The notes under the pieces: model-generated
Told to the model about the DNA's origin: nothing
Databases searched by the model: none
Seen by the model: the letters and a program-made list of their open reading frames with translations, nothing else
DNA from: Marsupella aquatica
Lineage: Eukaryota > Marchantiophyta
Assembly: GCA_973895155.1 (NCBI GenBank)
Contig: OZ316898.1
Span: forward strand, 7,874,001-7,938,000
Length of the DNA stretch: 64,000 bases
Direction: 5' to 3'
Shown: positions 8,882 to 18,936 of the stretch, piece after piece
How positions within the stretch are numbered: the first letter of the stretch is position 1
Layout: each line of letters starts with the position of its first letter
Translations under genes and position numbers: made by a program

Positions 8882-11311
8882 TCAAGCTTGTTGTCGGATA
8901 TCTTCTGGTTCGAGTAGCTCCACGAGGGTAACAGTCCGAGCTTGAGTAACTTCCATCAGCTCAGCCTGGCGTGGGGATCCTCGAGAGTAGGGTAGGCATC
9001 TCAATTGCCTTTCAGGATACATCAGGGGCATTCTTCTCCTTAGATAACATATGTCTATTCGAAGAGCTTCTCTATATATCCCAATCACATCATAATTATT
9101 GCAAGTAGCAGCATATACTTGGGGATAATGGTATAGAAATTCATCAGAGTTCAGCATCCTGGAATAGAAAGGGTGAAGCCTCCATTTGACATCTCTGAAA
9201 TACCGATTGAAGTTGGCCAGAGTTTGAGAGGTGACATTGTTCCAGATTCTCTGTTTCTCAGCTAATGAACTGGTTGAAACAAGGGTAACCTTGGGCTCTC
9301 GAGGAAGGTAAGCGTTCTGGGGAGAAGTAGATTTCTTACTCTGCATGAGAAAAGAAACCACAAAATCTAGGGCATAAGCTGCCAAATTTCCAAAATATGC
9401 CAGAACTAAATCTGAATCCTCCACCTCCACATCTCCTTGAAGTAGCATCATAGCAAGAATGGGTCGGAAATAGAGAGAGTCAGTCCAGAACTCATCGAAT
9501 TGTGCCATCTCCAGTCTGGAAGTTCCAAAACACCTGAGGTCGAAGATATAACTGGCCTCTGTCTTCTTGAGATAGTAGTATTTCCAAAATTCTCCAACCG
9601 GTGGTCTGTTGGCCTGCATAATCTTACAGGTCTCCACATACCTGTGCACTTGGGACTCGGGATGTCTCGGGTATCTACTCTCGATGGTGGCATTTCGAGG
9701 TGTTTGAGTAGATGAAGTGACAACTGCTACTAAGTTTAGATTGGATCTTAAGGCAGTATCAACATCTTCAAATCCCTGCCTTGGGGATGACTCAAGAGAA
9801 TTATCATAAGATCTATAAGTTTCACCATCTGAGGGTGGATCAGAGTCTTCAGGTAGATCTTCTCTGTCAAAAGGGTGCTCATATTGTGACCGATTGTAGG
9901 TGGGTCCTTCTGTGGGTTCATAGTTGGAATCAGGGCTGTAAGGTTGTGAACCTGGGCTAGAAGTAGGACTAGCAGTTGGACATTGTTGGACCAAGTTGCG
10001 GACCACAGATGCTATCTGTCGAGGTTCACACTGTAGTAGTTCTAACAAGTCATCCACAATAGCCACACAGCTGATACTATCTGTTACTGGAATGGGCTCA
10101 CTTGTTTCTAGGGGAGGGGGGTGTACAGTGACAGGAGTACAGATCACAAACTCCATTGGTGCTGGTTCTCTTGGGGGAGAGGTTATTCTGACAGGGCTTA
10201 GCTGATCATGAAATGGTGATCCCAAACTAACAGCCTCCATTCTCAAATTATTAACAGCATCATATAGTCCATCATCACTACAACTGAGGAGAGATATCAA
10301 CTTATCAATAAGCTGCTGATTCGACTCTGCCTTCGAAGGAGTGGACCTGGTGGTCTCATGAGGAGCAGCATCAGTTGGTGTAGCATCATCGTCTTGTTGA
10401 TGAATGCTCCTTACTTCTTCAGCTTCTAGTGGATCTACATCCATAGTCCGGCTAGGGAAATTCTCATTACTTATTGATTGGCAAACAACTTCCCTGCTAT
10501 GCATAGGAGAATGTGTAGGGATTTCTAATGAAGTATCCTCCATAGGAACATCAGCATTCTCCTCAACGTTCTGATCATTCGAATTCAATGGGGTGACATG
10601 TACAATGTCCTCCATAGGAATTTCTTCTTCAATACCCAAGTCAATCAGGAGTAACCCCCTCTCTGTCTCTTCCTCCAGATATAAACAGTCATGAGTATAA
10701 TAGAGCTGAGAGAGATAATTCTGTAAGCAAGTGGTCCTCCCTGCTTCCAAGCTCCTTACTTGATCCTTCATTACATTAAACAGAAGTAGGGCCCAATTTA
10801 CTTTTATAGCTCCACTATGAGCAGCTACAATGGTGTTAGCCAAGGCCACAGGACAGAGAGTTGGCTTTTTCGGATGAAGAATGGGTACCAGAAATTCCAT
10901 GAGCACTCTCAATTCAGGATAAGTACACTGGGACAAGTTCCAACCATTCTTGGCATTTCGAGTTCCTGAGAAGTATGGAGCAGATAAGTCCTGCTTCTTG
11001 GAATATAACGCCTCTCCTTCTGACGGGCATCCAAAGGCGTAAGCAATTTGCTCAACAGTCCACAGGCTGGGGTGAGCTCGAATCGTTTGCCTGAATTCAA
11101 TCGGGATGATAGTCCCCTTCACAAAATCCTGCAAGTAGGAGTCGAGCTCGACATTCCAGGGGATCCTGAGCAAGCGCTCCAATCCTAAGTGCTGTAAAGA
11201 GTCTTGTAAATTAGAAAGACTATCAGGCGCTCGTGGTATGCGAGCTGCCACTACTTTTGAGACTGCTAGAGCTTTAGTTTGATACTGTTCCTCAGCACCC
11301 AGGTTCGCCAT
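8882..11311 (-). CDS. large intronless ORF, unknown function; possible mobile-element protein
   Basis: One uninterrupted frame from a likely start ATG at 11311 (MANLGAEE; an in-frame ATG at 11365 would add 18 residues) to a stop at 8882, about 809 residues. The N-terminal third (roughly residues 30-200) is a compact, probably helical domain with VKGTIIPIEF, GWNLSQCTYPELR and a conserved-looking LLFNVMKDQV helix. Its layout resembles the plant transposon-associated N-terminal domains found beside retroelement and DNA-transposon proteins. The middle (about 230-560) is acidic, Ser/Pro-rich and probably disordered. The C-terminal part (about 570-790) is folded and rich in aromatic and Arg residues. 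I see no zinc knuckle, protease, reverse transcriptase or DDE motif. It is intact while every other transposon-like gene here is broken, and it is bracketed by CGTAA clusters. Function is not assigned. Confidence 0.72.
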   Translation of the reverse strand: MANLGAEEQYQTKALAVSKVVAARIPRAPDSLSNLQDSLQHLGLERLLRIPWNVELDSYLQDFVKGTIIPIEFRQTIRAHPSLWTVEQIAYAFGCPSEGEALYSKKQDLSAPYFSGTRNAKNGWNLSQCTYPELRVLMEFLVPILHPKKPTLCPVALANTIVAAHSGAIKVNWALLLFNVMKDQVRSLEAGRTTCLQNYLSQLYYTHDCLYLEEETERGLLLIDLGIEEEIPMEDIVHVTPLNSNDQNVEENADVPMEDTSLEIPTHSPMHSREVVCQSISNENFPSRTMDVDPLEAEEVRSIHQQDDDATPTDAAPHETTRSTPSKAESNQQLIDKLISLLSCSDDGLYDAVNNLRMEAVSLGSPFHDQLSPVRITSPPREPAPMEFVICTPVTVHPPPLETSEPIPVTDSISCVAIVDDLLELLQCEPRQIASVVRNLVQQCPTASPTSSPGSQPYSPDSNYEPTEGPTYNRSQYEHPFDREDLPEDSDPPSDGETYRSYDNSLESSPRQGFEDVDTALRSNLNLVAVVTSSTQTPRNATIESRYPRHPESQVHRYVETCKIMQANRPPVGEFWKYYYLKKTEASYIFDLRCFGTSRLEMAQFDEFWTDSLYFRPILAMMLLQGDVEVEDSDLVLAYFGNLAAYALDFVVSFLMQSKKSTSPQNAYLPREPKVTLVSTSSLAEKQRIWNNVTSQTLANFNRYFRDVKWRLHPFYSRMLNSDEFLYHYPQVYAATCNNYDVIGIYREALRIDICYLRRRMPLMYPERQLRCLPYSRGSPRQAELMEVTQARTVTLVELLEPEDIRQQA

Positions 11312-11479
11312 AGCTGCAACGGTGATTTGCTTGCTGCGAAGGTTGCTTTCGAAGAGAAAGAGCAAGTGAATAGGGGTGGTGAAAATACAGGAGTGAGCGC
11401 CTGAACTCTATGCTTGATTCCTATCAAGGTATGAAGTCCCCAATCCGTTTCTAAGTCCCGTTGCGAAGTTAGCCGTAGC

Positions 11480-11614
11480 GCCGTAACGTGAACTTTCCTT
11501 AAACGCGTAAGGCGTAAGCCGTAATCCCGTATTGGCGTAAACTCTTAACAGCGTAAACCCGTAAACCCGTAACAGCGTAAACCCGTAACGCTCTTACGCG
11601 TAAATGTGTAATCC
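11480..11614. repeat. cluster of CGTAA-type short repeats (right cluster)
   Basis: Eleven CGTAA words occur in about 135 bases, as GCGTAAAC and CCGTAAAC-like units with 9-16 base spacing, in the same orientation as the left cluster at 8607-8670. It lies about 170 bases upstream of the large ORF's start and could hold its promoter or protein-binding sites. Confidence 0.85.
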
Positions 11615-11979
11615 CGTTATAAAGTATACCCGTAGTTTACACTTGGCATTTTAACAGCAACAGCAGGCTTAAATACTGTAAAAAGTTTAAATTTTTCAGT
11701 AATTTCAGGTTTTCGGTATTACCCAATACTCACATGGGTAGTCCATAACTTTTATGTCAGGCAGCAACCTTAACCTAGTAGTTAAGATACTCAAGTGTCA
11801 GGTTTGACACCCCCTATCCATCTCATTGTGGCCATGCTTTGTAGATGTCCAATAATTTATGAGCCACCTCCCAGGGTACCCCTACATGCTGCCCATGGAA
11901 CCTAGCCCTTTAGGAACCATAGCTATTATTAGGGTCCAGTAGTCCAGTACCCACCCCTTGTACGTTACTGTCTTGAAGA

Positions 11980-12460
11980 TATCACTTGGGCCCGCAAGTT
12001 ACTTGTAGGTGTCACTTGGGCTAACAGATACTTGCTTGTAGATGTCACTTGAGGCCGTAAGGTATGTGTACGTAGATGTCACTTGGGCCCATCAAGTATG
12101 TTGAGATGTTGAGAGCTACTTGCGCCTGTAAGTTACTCATACATGTCACTTGGGGCCATAAGCTACTCGGGTTTGTAAGTCACTCATACATGTCACTTGG
12201 GGCCATAAGCTACTCGGGTTTGTAAGTTACTCATACATGTCACTTGGGGCCATAAGCTACTCGGGGTTGTAAGTTACTCATGCATGTCACTTGGGGCCAT
12301 AAGCTACTCGAGGTTGTCAGTTACTTGTATATGTCACATGGGGCCATAAGCTACTCGAGGTTGTAAGTTACTTGTACATGTCACTTGGGGCCGTAAGCTA
12401 GTTGGGCCTGTAAGTTTACTCGTAGATGTCACTTGAGGCCGTAAGGGAGCTGTAGATGTC
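11980..12460. repeat. 47-bp tandem repeat array
   Basis: The word ATGTCACTT recurs at 12143, 12190, 12237, 12284, 12331 (one mismatch), 12378 and 12426. This gives five exact 47-bp steps and one 48-bp step. Units share GGGGCCATAAGCTACTCG and a GTAAGTTACT segment. More diverged units extend left to about 11980 and right to about 12460. The array is non-coding and ends about 690 bases before the argininosuccinate lyase start codon. Confidence 0.95.
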
Positions 12461-13148
12461 ACTTGGGGTGCGGAGGAGCTGTGTGTAGAGTAGTTGACTA
12501 AAGGCCAACAACAAAGGAGCTCTGTTCTTTCGGAAGTTGAAGAGAGCTCTCTCCTCACACTCATTGTATTTGGGAGCTGAGCGCTCGCTTGATTCGCCTG
12601 TTCGGCTGCAACTTACTACAATAATAGTAGGTTGAAGCATTCTGTTGAAGCTCCGCTTAGCAATCCGAGACTCTCTGTCTCGCTCGTTCAAAGTTTTTCG
12701 CAACCAGGTCGAAGCATTTTCTCTCAAGCTCCCGAAAAGAAATCTTTGCTCGATCTGTTGTACTCGCCCTTTGGTTCGGTTTCGTTCTTCCGCTACTACG
12801 TTAGGTTTGAGCATTTTGTGGAGATTTTGCACAGAATTCTTAGCTCTATTAACCCTCTTCTCTGTCTGTGCACGGGCGGGTTTTTCGAGCATTCAGTGAT
12901 GGTTGAATTCAGTGACCTTTAAAATTGGCGTACTAAAATTTGTGCAATGATGGCTCGTGCAGTTCACTCGAATGTGCCTGCGGCAATCGGCACCCCCGGT
13001 TGTTATGGTAGAAGAAACAGCTGACAAAAATTAAGAATCCCGACAGGTTTCTTCCCCTGTCCCGTTTGAGATCTCCCTGCGGACGGACGGACGGACAACA
13101 CTTTTGTGAGGGAGATCCCTCACTTCGCCCGGGAACAGAGGAGTAATC
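12461..13148 (+). promoter_or_regulatory. upstream region and leader of argininosuccinate lyase
   Basis: No coding frame is supported here. The stretch lies between the 47-bp array and the ASL start and should contain its promoter and 5' leader. Frames on the opposite strand are arginine-rich and look like chance ORFs in TC-rich sequence. A GGAC microsatellite (GGACGGACGGACGGAC) lies near 13081. Confidence 0.45.
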
Positions 13149-16100
13149 ATGCAATTAGCTCACGTTCTGGGCTGCGAGCCCGCAAGTGCAGTCGGTTCTT
13201 CACATTTGCTGCTGGGAAGCTGCACCAGATCTGTGAGCCTTAAGCACGAGAGTTTGCAATTCTCCCGCTCCAAAAAGTTCTACTCTCTTGAGAAGACTGC
13301 GTCGAGGATGAGCGGAACGTTCCGCGCTGCCGCTAGCACTGCTGTTTCCGAGGAGGAAGGCCAGAAGCAGGAGACAAAGCTTTGGGGTGGACGCTTTGAG
13401 AAACCTGTGACGCCTGCCGTTGAAAGGTTTAGTCAGTCTGTGTCTTATGACAAGCAATTGTACAAGCAGGACCTGAGGGGAAGCCGTGCCCATGCTCAAA
13501 TGCTGGCAAAGCAGGTGGGTTGTTTGCTGAGATTACCAATGTCTTAATTACTGGGTGCCTTCTGTCTTCGGACTGCCTGTAGTCGCTCCTCAGAAGATAC
13601 CTGTGTCTAGCACCATGTCTATAAATCTCATGGTGAAATAATGTTGGTGACATTTTGCTGCAGGGGTTGATGACCGATGAGGATTGTGCCTCCATTTTAA
13701 CTGGGCTCCAAGAGATAGAGAGGAGAATAGAAAACGGGGAGTTTAATTGGAGAGCTGATAGAGAAGATGTTCACATGAATGTCGAGGCAGCCCTGATAGA
13801 CCTTGTTGGCGAGCCAGCTAAGAAGCTTCACACAGCTCGAAGCCGTAATGATCAAGTTGTTACAGATGTCCGCTTGTGGTGTAGAGATGCCATTGACCAA
13901 TTATTAGAGCGCATCCAGCTGCTTCAGGTACTGGTGTCGTTACTTGATTTCTTGTTTTAAGAGTTCTGAATTCACCGACAATTATCAAAGGCTTACTTTG
14001 TCGGGATGGAGATAATTCTCAAAAATTTTGCATGAAGTTGGAATTTTTTGACTGGAGCCGTAGGCTAAGTTGAATTCTTTGTTTTAAGACCATCATCCAG
14101 TTGATTTCTGGATGGGGGTTGGCTTCTCAAAAGGAAACCTGGAATTCGCTAAGGGATTCCATTGCTTTTCCTAGGGTTTGGGTTTGGGAGAGGACATAGG
14201 CCTAACTCTCAAGGGCTTGGTTGAAGCTTTAAGTCCAACACGTGGATTTACGGAATACATGTTATATTGCAGGTATCAATTGTTAAGCTGGCTGTGGCGA
14301 ACGAAGGCATAGTAGTTCCAGGCTATACTCATCTCCAAAGGGCGCAGCCACTGCTCTTGCAGCATCTATTGCTTGCTTATGTAGAACAGGTGAGGTGATT
14401 GGTGCGTCAAAATATTAGAGCTCGGTATTTTTATAGCCACACTTCAGGAAGAAATGCTTGCGTTATCACTCTTTCCAGGCCTCTCAAATTGGACAGCCAT
14501 CTCTACTTGCTTAAAGAAACAATTTTATACTCATCTTGCCCTGAACTGTCCTTGTCCAAGGCCAGCTTTGGAGAGTTGAGATTTTAACACATTGCAAAGT
14601 AATCATCTATGCCAGTAGAGGGTATAGTCTCTGCCCGGACGTGGCATTTGTGGGTGCTCACTCATATTTACTGGGAGAGTTAGGAGTCTCAGATGATGTA
14701 GGAGCTCTTCTCTGTTGCGATCGCAGTTAACGTTTTAAACATTGAATCGATGGAAAACCTTGCTGATTTGCATTTGCGGGGTGTAGCTGGAGCGTGATGC
14801 TGGGCGATTGAACGATTGTAGAGCACGATTGAACTTTTCTCCCCTGGGATCCTGTGCCCTTGCTGGCACAGGTTTGCCTATCGATCGGTTTCAAACAGCA
14901 GCAACATTAGGATTTACAGCGCCACTACGCAACAGGTATGATAATCTTGAGACCAGGCTGATGTGAAAATGAACCTGATATTTGTAATCAAAAGTTGTGA
15001 ACAATTCAACCGCCTTATTAAATCCCCCGATATTAACTTGATAAGTAGTACCAGCGTGCTTGTCATTGTTTCCGGCATGCTTCTAGAATTGTTTACTATG
15101 GGGTTTAGATTTGCAAACCGTCGAACTGAGGATACTGTTGTCTATCATTTCCGATCCACCAAATTCTGCTCCCAGGATCTGCTGTCCATATCTCGTTTGG
15201 CGTGAACTGATGGTGTAATTGGATAAGATTCTGCTTAAATTACTTGTTCACAAGAGAAATGTTGACCCCGTCTACAGTGTGGATGCAGTGTCTGACAGAG
15301 ACTTCCTCATAGAGTTGCTGGGTGCGAACTCCATTATTGCTGTCCACTTATCTCGTTTGGCCGAGGAATGGGTTCTTTGGGCATCAGAAGAATTTGGATT
15401 TCTGATCCCGAGTGATGCAGTCTCAACTGGCAGTAGCATCATGCCACAGAAGAAAAACCCGGACCCGATGGAGCTTGTGCGCGGCAAGTCAGCCCGCGTG
15501 ATCGGTGATTTGACAACCGTCCTTGTGCTTTGCAAAGGCTTACCCCAGGCTTATAACCGGGACCTTCAGGTGCGTCTTTTCTCAACTGAAAACCAAGTGA
15601 TCCGAACTTGGGTGTTGTAGCTGGAAGAACCAGTCGCAATTTTTATAGAAACTAACCCCACATTCAGCTCTCAAGTTCCTCCATCCCTGGAATTTAGTCT
15701 CTGCTTCCAACACGCCTTTTCAAGCTACCTCTAATTGGCAACCAGATGATGGAGCACTTAGTTGTCGCCTTTTGAAATGGTGATTCCACGGAGTTTAAAT
15801 TTCCACCAATCTAGTTAAGGATCGGTATGCGTAGTTTTATTGTTTATGATATGATATGCACTTCACTACCATGAACCAGTCCACCATCCTACAAGAACAT
15901 TCTGTGAGGCAATGATGTACTTTCGTTGGTTGTGATTGGCAGGAGGATAAAGAGCCGCTGTTTGACAGTGTTGCGACGACTTTGGGGGTTTTGGAAGTAA
16001 CTACCGAGTTCGCAGAGAATGTGACCTTCAACAGGGAGAGAATAGCGAAGGCTTTGGGGGCCGGCCATCTTGATGCTACAACTATGGCTGACTACCTGGT

Positions 16101-16497
16101 GTACAAGGTAATCTTCTTGCCATGAAAATCCCACGTCGCGGTATTATGAAATGTGCGCTTTTGTATTGAAATTCTCTCGATTAAGAAACTGTGTATTAAA
16201 GCACTTTCTGCCTTGGTTGTAAATGAGAAGTTGTGTTTTGTCCTGATGCAGGGAATCCCATTCCGTACCTCTCATGACATTGTCGGGAGGTCGGTAGCAC
16301 TGGCTGTTTCAAAGCGAGTGGAGCTTTCCCAATTGTCACTAGAGGAATACAAGACAATCAACCCGGTCATTGACGAGGATGTGTATACATTCCTTGGATC
16401 AGACAATGCCATCAGCAAATTTCGATCCTACGGATCTACTGGGGCCGGTCCTGTTGCCGAACAAATTCAGTATTGGCGTCAAAACCTTGGTCTGTGA
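13149..16497 (+). CDS. ASL: argininosuccinate lyase, chloroplast-targeted
   Basis: Cleaves argininosuccinate to arginine and fumarate, the last step of arginine synthesis, in plastids. Seven exons: 13149-13514, 13664-13927, 14273-14389, 14787-14935, 15278-15569, 15943-16107 and 16252-16497. All junctions are GT-AG and phases match, giving 532 residues, close to plant family members. Residues 1 to about 70 are rich in Ser, Arg and Ala with few acids, as in a chloroplast transit peptide; the mature part begins near TKLWGGRF. Family hallmarks are HTARSRND (178-185), [11 protein letters not shown], the mobile-loop signature [10 protein letters not shown] (350-359, with the catalytic Ser) and a TSHDIVG segment. 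No catalytic residue is missing. A second Met (MSGTFRAAA) could serve as an internal start but would shorten the transit peptide. A possible polyadenylation signal AATAAA is at 16827. Confidence 0.97.
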
Positions 16498-18936
16498 ATG
16501 TAGTATATGGGCCCCCTTGCCATGAGAGCTACTCTCTCAAGGTTTTTGTTCAATCATGGATGTACTACTAGAGTCTAGAATTCGGTAACTTGACTCCTAG
16601 TAGTGCTTTCGTAGCGACTGAGGTTGCAGCAACAATCGGGAACTTAGTTCGTGGAGAATGTTGAGAAGAGTTGTGTCATTCACATGAGTGTAAAGAGTTT
16701 GTAGTATTGTCAATCAATTGGGAGATATCTCAATACCCAAAATCCCTTAGTGATTCTCCCCCCATGCTAGTATTCTAGTAAATAATATTAGAAGCACTCA
16801 TTGTACCAAATTCCTCGATAATTTGAAATAAAGAACAGAGGATCAATTGTTGGGCAAGCTAATAAAGAAGCCTGGCCTGCCCATAGATTACCTTGCGCGT
16901 TTGCCTTAGTGTACCGTTATCTGGCAAGTGTACTTCTATTCGCAAACATTTCCAAAGACAATATATGCGTTTGTTGCCATCAAGCTCTGCGTGGAAACCA
17001 CTCCCTAAGTACTAGTTCTTTTATCAACGTGTAGGCCTTTTATCAAGTTTACGGCTCTTGTGATGTTTGACAGGTTTTTATTTGCTCCGTGGACTGTTCA
17101 TGGTACTTTACTTTGTCCATTCACTCTGACCCACGTCTAAAATGCCGAGGATTGTCTGTATAATGCACCGATCCTCGTAACGGATTGATTAATTTGATAA
17201 ACCTCGTCACTTTCAGTCTTCCCGTCTTATTTCCGACATTAAGAATTGATCTGGTCATCAGCTCGGTTCAAAAAATAACCGAGCAAAGGCAGGCGTCGTT
17301 TGCTGCCACGAGATGGCAATAATGAGAGGGACTGTTGGGCTCTTCCCCATAAATTCCCACGACCCCGGCCGTGTCTGCCGGGATTGATGAGCTTCGGGAA
17401 AAAGTTACTGTAGCTTCTGCAGATCTGAACATCAGCAAGGGTTGGTTTACGACCTTTGCGGTGCGTGGTCGTAACTCGTAGACCATGATACAATGGTCTG
17501 TGGCATGAAAACTTTCATGGTGAAAGCCAAATCCGAGACTGATGATAATTATTTTACAACTTGAATGAAGTTCCTTCAAATTACTGTTATGGGTTGTTCT
17601 ATCATCCTCCATTTGACCTGTCTACATGTCCAAGCAATTGTCTTATCTCGGTCCACAGCCTGGGCCTCGAATTTGCGCTTGCGCAATTCTCCACATCTTT
17701 GTCCATAAGATTACAATTTATTGATGTGCCCCACATCTGTGAGACCTTAGCACGCACTCGTTCGTCTAGAGGTTGGAGAGGAGTCCTCCAGCTTTCAATT
17801 GGCCTTTACTTAGATCCTCTATGGCAGTACGAGAACTACCGTCCAATGGGTATCCTTCGGCCTCCTTGAGTGGATTTTTAGATTCTGCTCTTCTGGTTCG
17901 TAAAACAACGTCTACAGGTAATCGGGAGCGGGAGGAGGGCCTCTCCCATCACCAAAACTTCCGTCAACAGCACCTAGGTCGGGCGAATAGGTGGACAGTC
18001 AAAGCCTCCTGGGACACAGTTCTCCTGGCTGTAAACTCCGACATTGCTGAATGACAGTACGATAACTGGGACCTCATCGACAGTTCAAAAGACACTGAAC
18101 TTTGGAACCAGAGGAAAGAGAACTGCCGCTCTCCTTGCACATAAAATGGAAACAAAAAGTATGCACCAGCACGCCAGACCTTAACGACAGCCGAGAGCAT
18201 AAGCCTGAAGTAAGTTTCCGGACCATAGCTCCAAAATAGTTCACAAAACGGGTAAAAATAGAGCTCTGATTATTGCACAAAGTAATCCAATCCAATCAAT
18301 GATAAAAAGAATGTTCGGAACACAAGTTTGCCTCCATTTTAATTTTCACAGGCGTGCAAATATCCCTGTAATCCGTCACAGGATATTGCTGAATAAATGA
18401 TAACACAAGGTGTCACCTATCACATGAGTACCTCATTCTCGGTACCAAGGTATACTATACACTCAAGTTTCAGTAGCTGCACCATCAGACCAAATCTCGG
18501 AACTACAATATTAAGCACGAGGCAGTAAAACTTTGTGCAAGTCTTAAACCACCATTTTCAGTAACTATGGTGCAACATAAAATGGTATCGGATGAAATCT
18601 ATACATTAAATTCTCCATTCCCGAAGTCTGGAACAGCTATGTCTAGCAATATGGGCGTGAAAGATCGATCCCTTCATTGTAGAGAAGAATACCCCTTCAG
18701 ATAGTTCAATAGAGTCCACACCATACCTTGCAATGATGGCGTCCCTGACCTGGGAGGATCCACGTAGATTGCTTCGTACAAGTACGTGCTTCAAATTAGG
18801 CTCTTTCAATCAAGACCTGCTTCCAGGTACGCACTCAATATATCAGAGACCGTTGTGGCTGACGTTCAATCGATCTTTTCCCTTTTCATTATCCACTTTC
18901 AGTCTTTCTTCTCATCAAAAGCTGGAGGCAGAGATT
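16498..18936. other. intergenic between convergent ASL and XTH genes
   Basis: The two genes point toward each other here, so both 3' UTRs fall in this stretch. AATAAA at 16827-16832 may serve ASL. Several short ORFs exist on both strands but lack composition or motifs of real proteins. I see no transposon or RNA gene. Confidence 0.55.

Noticed and set aside
12143-12425. 47-bp repeats considered as a CRISPR array
   Set aside because: Units are contiguous without unique spacers and the genome is eukaryotic.
12416-12892. Minus-strand Arg-rich frame upstream of ASL
   Set aside because: Composition follows the TC-rich leader sequence, there is no domain, and the start falls in the ASL promoter region.
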